From the NCBI GenBank assembly GCA_964542765.1, contig CAZIVO010000139.1, forward strand, positions 1 through 7,713: a stretch of 7,713 nucleotides of DNA. Direction: 5' to 3'. A program made the translations under genes and the position numbers. Shown here piece by piece: positions 1 to 6,543 of the stretch. Origin of the DNA: CAZIVO01 sp964542765. Its GTDB lineage: Bacteria > Planctomycetota > UBA1135 > UBA2386. Within the stretch, counting starts at the first letter, position 1, and each line of letters begins with the position of its first letter. Under the pieces are notes generated by a model that saw only the letters and a program-made list of their open reading frames with translations, was not told the origin of the DNA and did no database searches.

Positions 1-145
1 TGGCCGGCCGTCCAGAAAAATACATGTTACATTTCATTCTTGAAAATCCCGGGAATCCGCCGGCCGGGGGAATCTGCTTCTCTGGCTCACCCCCAGAGGG
101 TTTGGCGGGGCTCCACCCCCCCCCTGAACATATTTGTATTTGTCG
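1..145. other. Anomalous low-complexity end segment, probably not part of the glycosyltransferase
   Basis: Here the minus-strand frame of the glycosyltransferase remains open but encodes a Gly/Pro/Ser-rich, non-membrane sequence, where the family expects further transmembrane helices. The DNA carries a C9 run (116-124), and C7 (167-173) and C5 (178-182) runs lie just beside it. GGCCGG palindromes occur near 2-9 and 60-66, and a small hairpin lies at 80-98. No other frame gives a recognisable protein. Possible explanations are an inserted repeat, a decayed gene end, or a misassembled contig end. I cannot distinguish these from the sequence alone. Confidence 0.4.
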
Positions 146-691
146 GAGGGTGAGCGATATGGCACACCCCCCCAGCACCCCCGCCAGGCAGACACGCCGG
201 CACCGGTCATAAGCAATTCCGTTGGACAGCGCGATCAGGGAAGCCGCCGTCAAGGCCGTGAACAGAGGATCAATCTCCGCACTCGGAACCTGATGGAGAA
301 GGACCGGCGAGAAGAGAATGCCGCAGACTCCCAGCCATGCTGCTGTCCGCCCGCGCGCGGCATCAATGATCCTGAAAACCAGCAACGCCAGTAGCCAAAA
401 AGCGAGTACGGACGACATCCTGAGCAACGCCTTGGATTGGTTGATCGTCTCCAGGAGTGATTCGCTGCGAGGCCAGGTGGTCTGTATCAGGCATGCCAGC
501 AACCAGTAGTGCAAGGGAGGCTTGGTGAGGGTCGCCTCGTAGCCGATCGTCGGCACCATCCAATCGCCACTCTCGACCATCTCCGTGGCGATCTGTACCC
601 GGCGACCTTCCGTATGGCGCCACTCTTCACGATGCATCGACGGCCAAAACGCAAGCAATGCCAGCATCAAGATGGCGAAGGCCTGCCGCAT
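1..691 (-). CDS. ArnT/PMT-like membrane glycosyltransferase, N-terminal part (runs off window)
   Basis: This family moves a sugar from a polyprenyl-phosphate donor onto lipid A, protein or another glycan on the outer face of the inner membrane. Reading leftward from the ATG at 691-689, the frame is open for 230 codons to the window edge, with no stop. Residues 4-16 form the first membrane segment. They are followed by the family's first periplasmic loop: an acidic stretch near E22-E28, TEGRR (27-31), IATEMVESGDWMVP (34-47) and KPPLHYW (57-63), the usual EARR...KPPLYYW signature. More hydrophobic segments follow at about 88-108 and 115-132, then a conserved AEID at 137-140. The start overlaps the stop of the upstream glycosyltransferase in TGATG, which fixes the start and suggests coupled translation. 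After about residue 182 (position about 146) the translation becomes Gly/Pro-rich and hydrophilic and no longer fits the family, in any of the three frames. The gene may therefore be broken there or joined to foreign sequence. The family call is firm; the acceptor and donor sugar are unknown. Confidence 0.8.
   Translation of the reverse strand, partial: MRQAFAILMLALLAFWPSMHREEWRHTEGRRVQIATEMVESGDWMVPTIGYEATLTKPPLHYWLLACLIQTTWPRSESLLETINQSKALLRMSSVLAFWLLALLVFRIIDAARGRTAAWLGVCGILFSPVLLHQVPSAEIDPLFTALTAASLIALSNGIAYDRCRRVCLAGVLGGCAISLTLRQIQICSGGGWSPAKPSGGEPEKQIPPAGGFPGFSRMKCNMYFSGRPA
80..98. repeat. Small inverted repeat (6-bp stem, 7-nt loop)
   Basis: CTCTGG at 80-85 is complementary to CCAGAG at 93-98 across a 7-base loop, with a possible wobble pair outside. 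It lies in the anomalous end segment. It has no T-tract, so it is not a convincing terminator and could be chance in C-rich DNA. Confidence 0.25.
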
Positions 692-1473
692 CAGAACTCC
701 TCCGCAACCTGGGGGCGGATCACTCTTCTGCGATACCAGCGCATCGCCGAACAATCTCGCAAACCTCGCAGAGCCCTGTTGCCTATACCGTACTTCGCCA
801 TGCCCGAATGGCGCTCACGATGATTGACGGGAACTTCGATGATCGTCGCGCCCGCATAGCGAGCCAGCGTCGCCATGAACCGGTGCATGCCATTGAAACG
901 CGGTGCCGCCAGGAAGATATCGCGTCGGATCACCTTGATCCCGCAAGCGGCATCACGAACCTGATCTCCGGTGAGCAAATTGCGCACGGCATTACCGACT
1001 CGAGATGAGATCTTCCGCACCACAGTGTCCCGACGACTCACACGAACTCCGGTCACTCCATCGGCCTCGCCGGACTCGACCAGACTCAGCATGGAAACCA
1101 GATCACGAGGATCATTTTGCATGTCGCCATCGAGAGTCGCGATCACTGAACTCGCGGCGGCCTGGGCCCCGGCGAGAACCGCAGCGCTCTGACCGCTATT
1201 CTTCTCAAGCTTCATGATCCGCAACCAATCCGCAGAATTGTCTTCCTTCCATGACCGCATGAGTTCCAGACTGCTATCGGTGCTGGAATCATCCACGAAC
1301 AGAACTTCGAACGGCTGAAGTGACGCCAGCACCTCGAAAATCTCATCGAGCATGGGGGCTATATTCCCCTGCTCGTTGTAGACGGGTACGACGAGGGAGA
1401 AGCGAGGGCGTTCCACTCCGAGCAATGTAGCGCAAGCATTTCTTTCGGCCATAGACATTTGCGCCAGCTTCAT
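691..1473 (-). CDS. Family 2 glycosyltransferase, DPM1/ArnC-like (polyprenyl-phosphate sugar synthase)
   Basis: Enzymes of this type transfer a sugar from a nucleotide donor to undecaprenyl or dolichyl phosphate on the cytoplasmic face, making the lipid-linked donor used by ArnT/PMT enzymes. Counting from the ATG at 1473, the protein has 260 residues. Visible GT-A motifs are VPVYNE (29-34), VDDSSTD (60-66), NSGQSAAVLAG (92-102) and DGDMQNDP (115-122), which holds the metal- and donor-binding acidic residues. Further on come AACGIKVIRRDIF and HRERHSGMAKYG. There are no C-terminal membrane helices, so it resembles soluble DPM1 rather than GtrB or ArnC. The start is uncertain: a GTG at 1488 and ATGs at 1473, 1458 and 1452 are possible, none with a clear ribosome site. 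Its stop overlaps the start of the ArnT-like gene, so the pair probably makes and then uses one lipid-linked sugar. The sugar cannot be read from the sequence. Confidence 0.85.
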   Translation of the reverse strand: MKLAQMSMAERNACATLLGVERPRFSLVVPVYNEQGNIAPMLDEIFEVLASLQPFEVLFVDDSSTDSSLELMRSWKEDNSADWLRIMKLEKNSGQSAAVLAGAQAAASSVIATLDGDMQNDPRDLVSMLSLVESGEADGVTGVRVSRRDTVVRKISSRVGNAVRNLLTGDQVRDAACGIKVIRRDIFLAAPRFNGMHRFMATLARYAGATIIEVPVNHRERHSGMAKYGIGNRALRGLRDCSAMRWYRRRVIRPQVAEEF

Positions 1474-2750
1474 TGGGGACGGAGACACCCGGCACCGCTA
1501 GACTTCCGCCCTTGCCCGCAAAGAAACACAAGCAGCCTGCCCACCACAGATCGCCGAAGGGACGCCTCGGCATATGGGTCTTCGGTGCCCGTGGCGGACT
1601 GGCTACGACGGTGGTGGTGGGAGCGAGAGCCATCGCCCGTGATCTTGCCGGCACGCAGGGGCTCATCACCGAGACACCCCTCTTTGAAGGTATCGGGCTC
1701 GCGCCGATCGAGAACCTCGTCTTCGGAGGTCACGAAGTTCGCAACGGCAACCTCCATGAAGCCGCCACCGAGATCTACCACAAAACCGGCAGCCTCCCTT
1801 TTCCTACCCTTCAAAAGCTGAAACCCGATCTGGCACGGATCGACAAAAATATCCGCACCGGCTCCACCCTCAATGCCGGCAAGACAATTCAAACACTGGC
1901 TTCCCGGAAGCCCCGGCGAAACATCACACTCGCAGGGGAAATCCGGCGGCTTCGAAAAGACATCCGCGACTTCATGAGTCGCAACCGACTCTCACGCTGC
2001 ATCTGTGTCAACCTGACATCGACGGAGCCGCGACTGCGCCTCTCCGGTACACACGAGAGTCTGGCGCGCTTCGAACAGGCCATTGAACGCAATCGACTTG
2101 GTGCAGTCCGCCCTTCAGCGCTCTATGCGTATGCCGCTGCCTCCTTGGGTCTGCCCTTCGTCCACTTCACACCATCGAACGCTACCCTCATCCCTGCAAT
2201 CCAGGAGTTGTTCGAGTGCAATAGCACGCCCTACATGGGTTGCGATGGCAAAACAGGGGAGACCCTCGTCAAGTCGAGCATGGCACCCATGTTCAAATAC
2301 CGCAATCTTCACGTCCTCGCCTGGCAGGGCTACAACATGCTCGGCGATCGCGACGGGGCAGTGCTCGCAAATGCTGAAAACAAGCAGTCGAAGGTCGAGA
2401 CCAAGGATGCTTTGCTGAGTCAGATCCTGGGATATCCCCTGCACACGCATGTCGGCATCGACTACGTACCCTCCCTCAGCGATCTCAAAACGGCCTGGGA
2501 TTTCATCCATTTCGAAGGTTTCCTCGGCCACAAGATGTCGATGCAATTCACCTGGCAAGGATGCGATGCGATCCTGGCAGCACCGCTGGTGCTGGACATG
2601 GCGAGGCTCGCGGATCTGGCCAAGCGCCGGGGCGAAAGCGGTCCGATGCGTCACCTCTCATGCTTCTTCAAGAAGCCGCTAGGGGTCGACGATCACGACC
2701 TTCACAAGCAGTGGCATATGCTGACCGATTACGTCCAGAACTGCCGGTAA
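1473..2750 (+). CDS. ino1: Myo-inositol-1-phosphate synthase (inositol-3-phosphate synthase)
   Basis: The enzyme converts glucose 6-phosphate to 1L-myo-inositol 1-phosphate with NAD as a cycling cofactor, the first committed step of inositol synthesis, in the cytosol. The 425-residue product begins with a Rossmann loop GARGGLATT (38-46). It carries family landmarks: PSALYAYAAASLGLPFVHFTPSN, DGKTGETLVKS (258-268), YNMLGDRDG (287-295), IDYVPSLSDLKTAWD (starting at about 329) and CDAILAAPLVLDMARL near the end. These match the NAD-binding and inserted catalytic domains of the family. The length is close to shorter bacterial members and below the roughly 510-530 residues of eukaryotic ones. The only start before the domain is a TTG at 1473, because a TAG stop lies in frame at 1452-1454. 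No Shine-Dalgarno site is visible. The first ~30 residues are basic and Pro-rich and may be partly untranslated. It is head to head with the glycosyltransferase gene with no gap, so its promoter must lie inside that coding sequence. An inositol product for a lipid or glycan is plausible but inferred. Confidence 0.9.
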   Translation: MGTETPGTARLPPLPAKKHKQPAHHRSPKGRLGIWVFGARGGLATTVVVGARAIARDLAGTQGLITETPLFEGIGLAPIENLVFGGHEVRNGNLHEAATEIYHKTGSLPFPTLQKLKPDLARIDKNIRTGSTLNAGKTIQTLASRKPRRNITLAGEIRRLRKDIRDFMSRNRLSRCICVNLTSTEPRLRLSGTHESLARFEQAIERNRLGAVRPSALYAYAAASLGLPFVHFTPSNATLIPAIQELFECNSTPYMGCDGKTGETLVKSSMAPMFKYRNLHVLAWQGYNMLGDRDGAVLANAENKQSKVETKDALLSQILGYPLHTHVGIDYVPSLSDLKTAWDFIHFEGFLGHKMSMQFTWQGCDAILAAPLVLDMARLADLAKRRGESGPMRHLSCFFKKPLGVDDHDLHKQWHMLTDYVQNCR

Positions 2751-2778
2751 ACCCGCCCCCGAGCACACGAAGCCGGTA

Positions 2779-3276
2779 TCAATTCTGCGACGATGGCGGG
2801 AAGGTCAAGCGGCTACCCCGGCATGCTCCGCCGAGAGCGAAAGCCTCGAACCCCTGTGACGGTAGAGATCGCAGTTCACGAGCAATGCCGCGGGCTTCCT
2901 CGTGCTGGCCCAGGTCGGCCAGGGCATCGAGCAGATTGAGGCCCGCATGCACATTCTCGGGGTCGAGGTCGAAGGCCTCAAGGAACTGATCACGCGCCTG
3001 GAGAATCTCCCCCTCCCGGTAGCGGAGGACTCCGATCAGGTTCCGGGCCACCGCAGAACCCGGTGTTGACTCCAAAACCCGCAACGCCAGATTCTCTGCC
3101 GCCTCTGGAAAGTCATTGTGCGCAAGGGTCTCGGCGAGGCAAAGCACCTGCTGAACCTCCTCCGAGGCCGGATCCAGTTCCGGTGAAGAATGGAGTACCG
3201 GGACTCGAAAGCTCGGTCTGAGGGTCAATCCCAGGTTCGTGCTCTCGGGAGTATGGGGTTGGGAGGTGATCGACAT
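2779..3276 (-). CDS. Small tetratricopeptide-repeat protein
   Basis: From the ATG at 3276 the product is 165 residues. The first ~35 residues are Pro/Ser/Thr-rich and look disordered. Three TPR-like helical pairs follow, at roughly residues 40-72, 73-107 and 108-139. The middle one is the most canonical: NLIGVLRYREGEILQARDQF followed by LEAFDLDP. TPR arrays are protein-docking scaffolds, and no enzymatic motif is present. No signal peptide or membrane segment is visible, so it is probably cytoplasmic. Earlier in-frame starts exist (ATG at 3348, GTG at 3390) that would extend it by 24 or 38 residues across the tandem repeat at 3318-3366. I prefer 3276 because it leaves a shared upstream region for the divergent kinase gene, but no ribosome site decides it. 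It converges on the inositol synthase with a 28-base gap. A partnership with the kinase is possible from position only. Confidence 0.65.
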   Translation of the reverse strand: MSITSQPHTPESTNLGLTLRPSFRVPVLHSSPELDPASEEVQQVLCLAETLAHNDFPEAAENLALRVLESTPGSAVARNLIGVLRYREGEILQARDQFLEAFDLDPENVHAGLNLLDALADLGQHEEARGIARELRSLPSQGFEAFALGGACRGSRLTFPPSSQN

Positions 3277-3317
3277 CGGATTGGGGATCTGCGCCACTCC
3301 CCCTATCGGCCAGAGCA

Positions 3318-3366
3318 CCCCTTCGACTGGAGTGGAGAGGTCCCCCATCGACCGGAGTGGAGAAGT
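3318..3366. repeat. Imperfect tandem duplication of about 25 bases in the TPR/kinase divergent region
   Basis: Two adjacent copies lie at 3318-3341 and 3343-3366, sharing the core CGACYGGAGTGGAGARGT. They differ at 3 of 24 positions, with one extra C between copies. The start-to-start distance is 25 bases, which is not a whole number of helical turns. The block sits 56-104 bases upstream of the kinase ATG, where operator half-sites would be expected. It is also inside the possible N-terminal extension of the TPR gene. Function is unknown; it may be a regulatory direct repeat or a simple slippage duplication. Confidence 0.5.
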
Positions 3367-3409
3367 CCTCGGAATTCTGTTCTTCCCCACGGGCCATACT
3401 TTGCTTTAT

Positions 3410-3416
3410 GGGAGAG
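3410..3416 (+). promoter_or_regulatory. Ribosome binding site of the kinase gene
   Basis: GGGAGAG lies 5 bases before the ATG at 3422. It is the clearest Shine-Dalgarno site in the window. It supports starting the kinase here rather than at the upstream ATG of the open frame (3239). Confidence 0.6.
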
Positions 3417-3421
3417 TCGCC

Positions 3422-4738
3422 ATGACCGACCTCCTCCGTCCACGCCAACTCCACGGCAAATACCGCATCGAGAAGCGCTTTGCCCAGGGAGCCTTCGCCG
3501 ACATCTACCGTGCGACGGATACCATCGAGGGGATCACCGTCGCCCTGAAGATCCCCCACGGCAAACACATCAGCGAAGATCTGCTCAGCGACTTCCGCAA
3601 GGAGGCCCAGATCATGGCCAAGCTCGACCACCCGAATATCTTGCCGGTCAAAACCGCCGATTTCATCGAAGGCAAATTCACCATCGTCTACCCGATCGGA
3701 GAGCGGTCTCTGGCTGACCGGATTCGCAGCCGGATGTCACTCCGCACGGCGCTGCAGTTCACCGAACAGATCCTCGAGGCGATGGCTTACGCGCACAGCA
3801 AGCGCGTGATCCATTGCGATGTCAAACCCGAGAACATGATCCTGTTCCCGGGCAACAAACTCCGTCTCACCGATTTCGGGATCGCCCGAATCGCGCACCG
3901 CACACAAGCAGCATCGGGATCGGGCACTGTCGGATACATCGCTCCCGAACAAGCGATGGGCCAACCGTCCTTCCGCTCGGATGTTTTTTCTGGCGGTCTC
4001 GTGATCTACAGGATGCTGACCGGGCACCTCCCGGAATGGCCCTTCGACTGGCCGCCGCCAGGACATGACCGGCTCAAAGAAAAGGTGCATCCGGACATGA
4101 TTGGCTTCTTGCGGCGTTCCCTTGAAGTCATCTCCAAGAAGCGCTTCCGAGACGGCACTCACATGCTGAGTTCCTTCCGCAAGCTCAAGGTTCGAACGTT
4201 ACGCAGCTGGACACGCAGCGTCCGCAAACGCACCAGGACGGACACGATGTCAACCCGCGACTGGCGGCAAATCCGGATGCTTCAGTTCAAGCGGCAATAC
4301 GGCAAGGAACTTGAGACCCACCATACCTGCAGAAGCTGCGAAGGCCCTGTCGCCGAAAGTATGCAAGCCTGTCCCTGGTGCTGCGCCGAAGATCCGGTGA
4401 CGCGCGGTGAAACCCGACATCCCGAGTACTGTGCGCGATGTGGCCGTGGAATGAAGCTCGACTGGCGCTTCTGCCCCTGGTGCCATGGTCCAGGTTACGA
4501 GGTCTCGACAAAACGCCAGTACAGTGATGCTCGCTACACGGAGCGCTGCGGCAATGCCAAATGCAGCCGCGGCGACCTATTCCCATTCATGCGCTACTGC
4601 CCGTGGTGCCGTGCCAAGACCAAGCAACCGTGGAAGATTCCCGGGTCACGAAGTCGATGCAAACATTGCAGTTGGGGGGTGGCGAGCGAATACTGGGACC
4701 ACTGTCCCTGGTGTAGTCGTACTCTGAACAGTCGATAG
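3422..4738 (+). CDS. Hanks-type serine/threonine protein kinase with four C-terminal CxxC/CPWC zinc-ribbon-like modules
   Basis: The 438-residue protein has an N-terminal kinase domain (about 14-270) and a Cys-rich tail. Kinase landmarks are the nucleotide loop FAQGAFADIY (20-29), VALK with the ATP-anchoring K43, helix-C E61, HCDVKPEN with D133 and N138, DFG at 151-153, and APE at 174-176. The first and third glycines of the loop are alanines, and the HRD arginine is Cys, so this is a non-RD kinase. All core catalytic residues remain, so activity is expected. A basic linker follows (about 255-300). Then come four paired Cys sets: C303/C306 with C317/C320, C337/C340 with C351/C354, C376/C381 with C393/C396, and C413/C416 with C428/C431. 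Each ends in CPWC, and each set could bind one zinc. There is no transmembrane helix or extracellular sensor as in PknB-like kinases, so the tail may be the docking or redox/metal-sensing part. The PP2C gene starts six bases after the stop, giving a kinase-phosphatase operon. Substrates are unknown. Confidence 0.9.
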   Translation: MTDLLRPRQLHGKYRIEKRFAQGAFADIYRATDTIEGITVALKIPHGKHISEDLLSDFRKEAQIMAKLDHPNILPVKTADFIEGKFTIVYPIGERSLADRIRSRMSLRTALQFTEQILEAMAYAHSKRVIHCDVKPENMILFPGNKLRLTDFGIARIAHRTQAASGSGTVGYIAPEQAMGQPSFRSDVFSGGLVIYRMLTGHLPEWPFDWPPPGHDRLKEKVHPDMIGFLRRSLEVISKKRFRDGTHMLSSFRKLKVRTLRSWTRSVRKRTRTDTMSTRDWRQIRMLQFKRQYGKELETHHTCRSCEGPVAESMQACPWCCAEDPVTRGETRHPEYCARCGRGMKLDWRFCPWCHGPGYEVSTKRQYSDARYTERCGNAKCSRGDLFPFMRYCPWCRAKTKQPWKIPGSRSRCKHCSWGVASEYWDHCPWCSRTLNSR

Positions 4739-4744
4739 ACCCAC

Positions 4745-5554
4745 ATGCAGCCAATCATCAGGCTGTTCGTCGAACAAGACATGACGGAAGGTGAAGCGTT
4801 CTCCTTCGCCGGCGGGAACGTTGTTGTCTATTCATCGCGCTGCCCGGGAAAGGGAACCGCCAACGAAGACGCTGCCATCCTCATTCAAACTGACGATGAT
4901 CGCGGAGTACTGGCCGTGGCCGATGGCGCCGGCGGCCTACCAGGCGGAGAGCATGCCGCCCGTGTCGCACTCGATACCCTCGCCCACGCTGTGGGAGAAA
5001 AAAATGGCAGACCCGAATCCGGCCTGAGAACAATGATCCTCGACGGCTTTGAACGGGCAAACCAAGCTGTCCTCGAACTGGGCATCGGAGCCGCGACAAC
5101 CCTGGCCGCAGTCGAAGTGGACGGGTCGAATGTGCGCTCCTATCACGTCGGTGACTCCGAAGCATTCGTGACCGGTCAACGCGGCAAGATCAAGCTCCGC
5201 ACGATCCCTCACACACCCGTGGCCTACGCCACCGAGGCTGGTTTCCTCGATGAAGAAGAAGCCATGCGCCATGAAGACCGGCACCTCGTCTCCAACATGG
5301 TAGGGATGCCGGACATGAAGATCGAAATAGGCCCATCGATCACCCTCGGGACCAGGGACACCCTGCTCATCGCATCGGACGGAGTCTCGGACAATTTGAC
5401 AACGGAAGAGATCATCAACCGAACGCGGGTCGGGCAAATGGAGAAGACCGCCCGACAGCTGATCGATGACTGCCTCACCAGAATGCTGGAGCCACAAGAT
5501 GGCCTCCCCTGCAAACCAGACGATACGACATTCATCCTTTACCGAAGGAATTGA
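4745..5554 (+). CDS. PP2C-family serine/threonine protein phosphatase
   Basis: A metal-dependent phosphatase that removes phosphate from Ser/Thr residues, most likely on targets of the adjacent kinase or on the kinase itself. The 269-residue protein is a single PP2C domain with no membrane segment. Metal-site and signature residues are visible: NED (40-42), VADGAGG (58-64) with the metal-binding D60-G61, GAATTLA (115-121), HVGDSEA (134-140), ASDGVSDNL (210-218) with D212, and PDDTT (258-262) with D259. All the core aspartates are present, so it should be active. Bacterial PP2C domains are usually about 240-260 residues, so it is complete. ATG 4745 is the longest start; ATG 4781 (residue 13) is an alternative, and neither has a clear ribosome site. 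The six-base gap to the kinase stop implies co-transcription and perhaps translational coupling. Confidence 0.93.
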   Translation: MQPIIRLFVEQDMTEGEAFSFAGGNVVVYSSRCPGKGTANEDAAILIQTDDDRGVLAVADGAGGLPGGEHAARVALDTLAHAVGEKNGRPESGLRTMILDGFERANQAVLELGIGAATTLAAVEVDGSNVRSYHVGDSEAFVTGQRGKIKLRTIPHTPVAYATEAGFLDEEEAMRHEDRHLVSNMVGMPDMKIEIGPSITLGTRDTLLIASDGVSDNLTTEEIINRTRVGQMEKTARQLIDDCLTRMLEPQDGLPCKPDDTTFILYRRN

Positions 5555-5563
5555 AGTTGCTGC

Positions 5564-5591
5564 AGGCTGACCCCCCGCCAGAAATCAGCCT
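5564..5591. terminator. Hairpin between convergent genes, possible terminator
   Basis: AGGCTGA (5564-5570) pairs perfectly with TCAGCCT (5585-5591) across a 14-base C-rich loop. It lies ten bases after the phosphatase stop and 28 bases from the end of the convergent lipoprotein gene, where a terminator would be expected. The large loop and lack of a T-tract on either side make this weak. Confidence 0.3.
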
Positions 5592-5618
5592 TCGCACGAT
5601 CTCCAACCACCGGCGGCC

Positions 5619-6425
5619 TCATAGCAGTCGGCGCAATTGGTCAACACGATCGGCCTGAGAACCTTCGGGAAACGGCAAGAAGGCAGGCTCTCGTTCCTTT
5701 GCCTCGGCCTCGATCTTCGCCAGGACCTGCTTGGCGCGTTTCTTCTTTCCCGTGTCCACGAGCAAGCTGAAGAGATCGACCAACAGTTCCAGCTTGTGCT
5801 CATCAGGCAGACGATCGATCTGATCTTCGTGGAAGACAATCGCCCCTTCGGATGACAGAAACGGCTGCGGAATCCTCGAGAGGTGCGGGTCTTCGCGTTC
5901 CCCGACCATCGCCGGCAGGCGGAACTGGTGTCCATCGGGAAGGAATGCGTTGACGATGTGAACAACGCGTGCGATCGAACTGTAAGCCTCCTTGTGCAGC
6001 CACACCGTCCGGTGCTCACCACGGCTACGACAACGAATCGACACCTGATCGCCAAGGCCTGTCTGCCCATCGGTCTTCACGGACGGAAGCGAAAAAAAAT
6101 GTGCCCGGTCGATCAATCGGGAGAGTTGCCGGGTGGAGTCGTCATGCATCCGCCATGCAGCAGCACGGTCGAACACCGGGAACCATCTGGTGCTCACCGC
6201 CTTGCCTCCAATTCCACGGTCGGCCTCCCGCAGAGCACACAGCCCATCCTGCCACACCTCGAAACGGCGGGTCTCTCGCAACTCCCCATCGACGTGAGCG
6301 CGATAGCTCACCGCCAGATAAAAGTCCTTCGGCGGCCATTTCGTGGCCCATCCTCGCGGCTGACTCACACACGCTGTCAGGAGCGAAAGGCCGCAGACCA
6401 CCAATCGAAGACAACCACGCTGCAT
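5619..6425 (-). CDS. Hypothetical lipoprotein
   Basis: I do not recognise the family. Starting at the ATG at 6425, the 268-residue product opens with a short lipoprotein signal: MQRG, a hydrophobic core, and the lipobox LTAC with lipidated C19. The residue after the Cys is Val, with no Asp retention signal, so an outer-membrane location is likely if the host is Gram-negative. The open frame extends 95 codons further upstream, but that part is Arg-rich and would bury the signal peptide. Residues ~30-150 look like a beta-rich domain: YLAVSYRAHVDGELRE, a strand pattern ending in WQDGLC, a helix LSRLIDRAHFFSLP, then VSIRCRSRGEHRTVWLH. This loosely recalls small DUF6438-like domains, but that is only a resemblance. 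The C-terminal part (about 215-268) is helical and charged, with KKKRAKQVLAKIEAEAKE. It is divergent from the PD40 lipoprotein and convergent with the phosphatase. Confidence 0.65.
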   Translation of the reverse strand: MQRGCLRLVVCGLSLLTACVSQPRGWATKWPPKDFYLAVSYRAHVDGELRETRRFEVWQDGLCALREADRGIGGKAVSTRWFPVFDRAAAWRMHDDSTRQLSRLIDRAHFFSLPSVKTDGQTGLGDQVSIRCRSRGEHRTVWLHKEAYSSIARVVHIVNAFLPDGHQFRLPAMVGEREDPHLSRIPQPFLSSEGAIVFHEDQIDRLPDEHKLELLVDLFSLLVDTGKKKRAKQVLAKIEAEAKEREPAFLPFPEGSQADRVDQLRRLL

Positions 6426-6543
6426 GGCAGAGGAGTCTAGCCTGGATCTCTGCTCGATCCTCATGGAACGTCGGCGAACGGTTATTCGCCCATCCTGTCG
6501 GCTCGGGCTTGCGTCACCCGGCTTGCGCTGGTTGCATGCCCTG
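6426..6543. promoter_or_regulatory. Shared 118-base region between two divergent lipoprotein genes
   Basis: Both flanking genes read outward from here, so it should hold promoters for both. I see no convincing -35/-10 pair. A near-repeat GGCTTGCG (once as GGGCTTGCGTC, again as CGGCTTGCGCT) occurs at about 6506-6530, close to the plus-strand start. Assigned on position, not on a motif. Confidence 0.35.

Noticed and set aside
1343..1892. Minus-strand open frames opposite the inositol synthase and across the glycosyltransferase start
   Set aside because: They are antisense to confidently identified genes, show no domain motifs, and have compositions typical of shadow frames in high-GC DNA.
2115..2654. 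179-codon minus-strand open frame inside the inositol synthase
   Set aside because: It is antisense to strongly conserved synthase motifs and has no recognisable domain of its own.
3391..3405. Sigma-54-like element upstream of the kinase (GG at 3391, ten bases, GC at 3403, ending TTGCT)
   Set aside because: The spacing and TTGCT fit, but the -24 half is poor, and transcription would begin at about 3415, destroying the GGGAGAG ribosome site. Probably coincidence.
3239..3421. 61-codon upstream extension of the kinase frame
   Set aside because: It matches nothing recognisable, crosses the tandem repeat and probable control region, and the ATG at 3422 has a good ribosome site directly before the kinase domain.
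6424..6543. 40-codon upstream extension of the PD40 lipoprotein frame
   Set aside because: The stretch is Arg-rich and the signal peptide with lipobox begins cleanly at ATG 6544.
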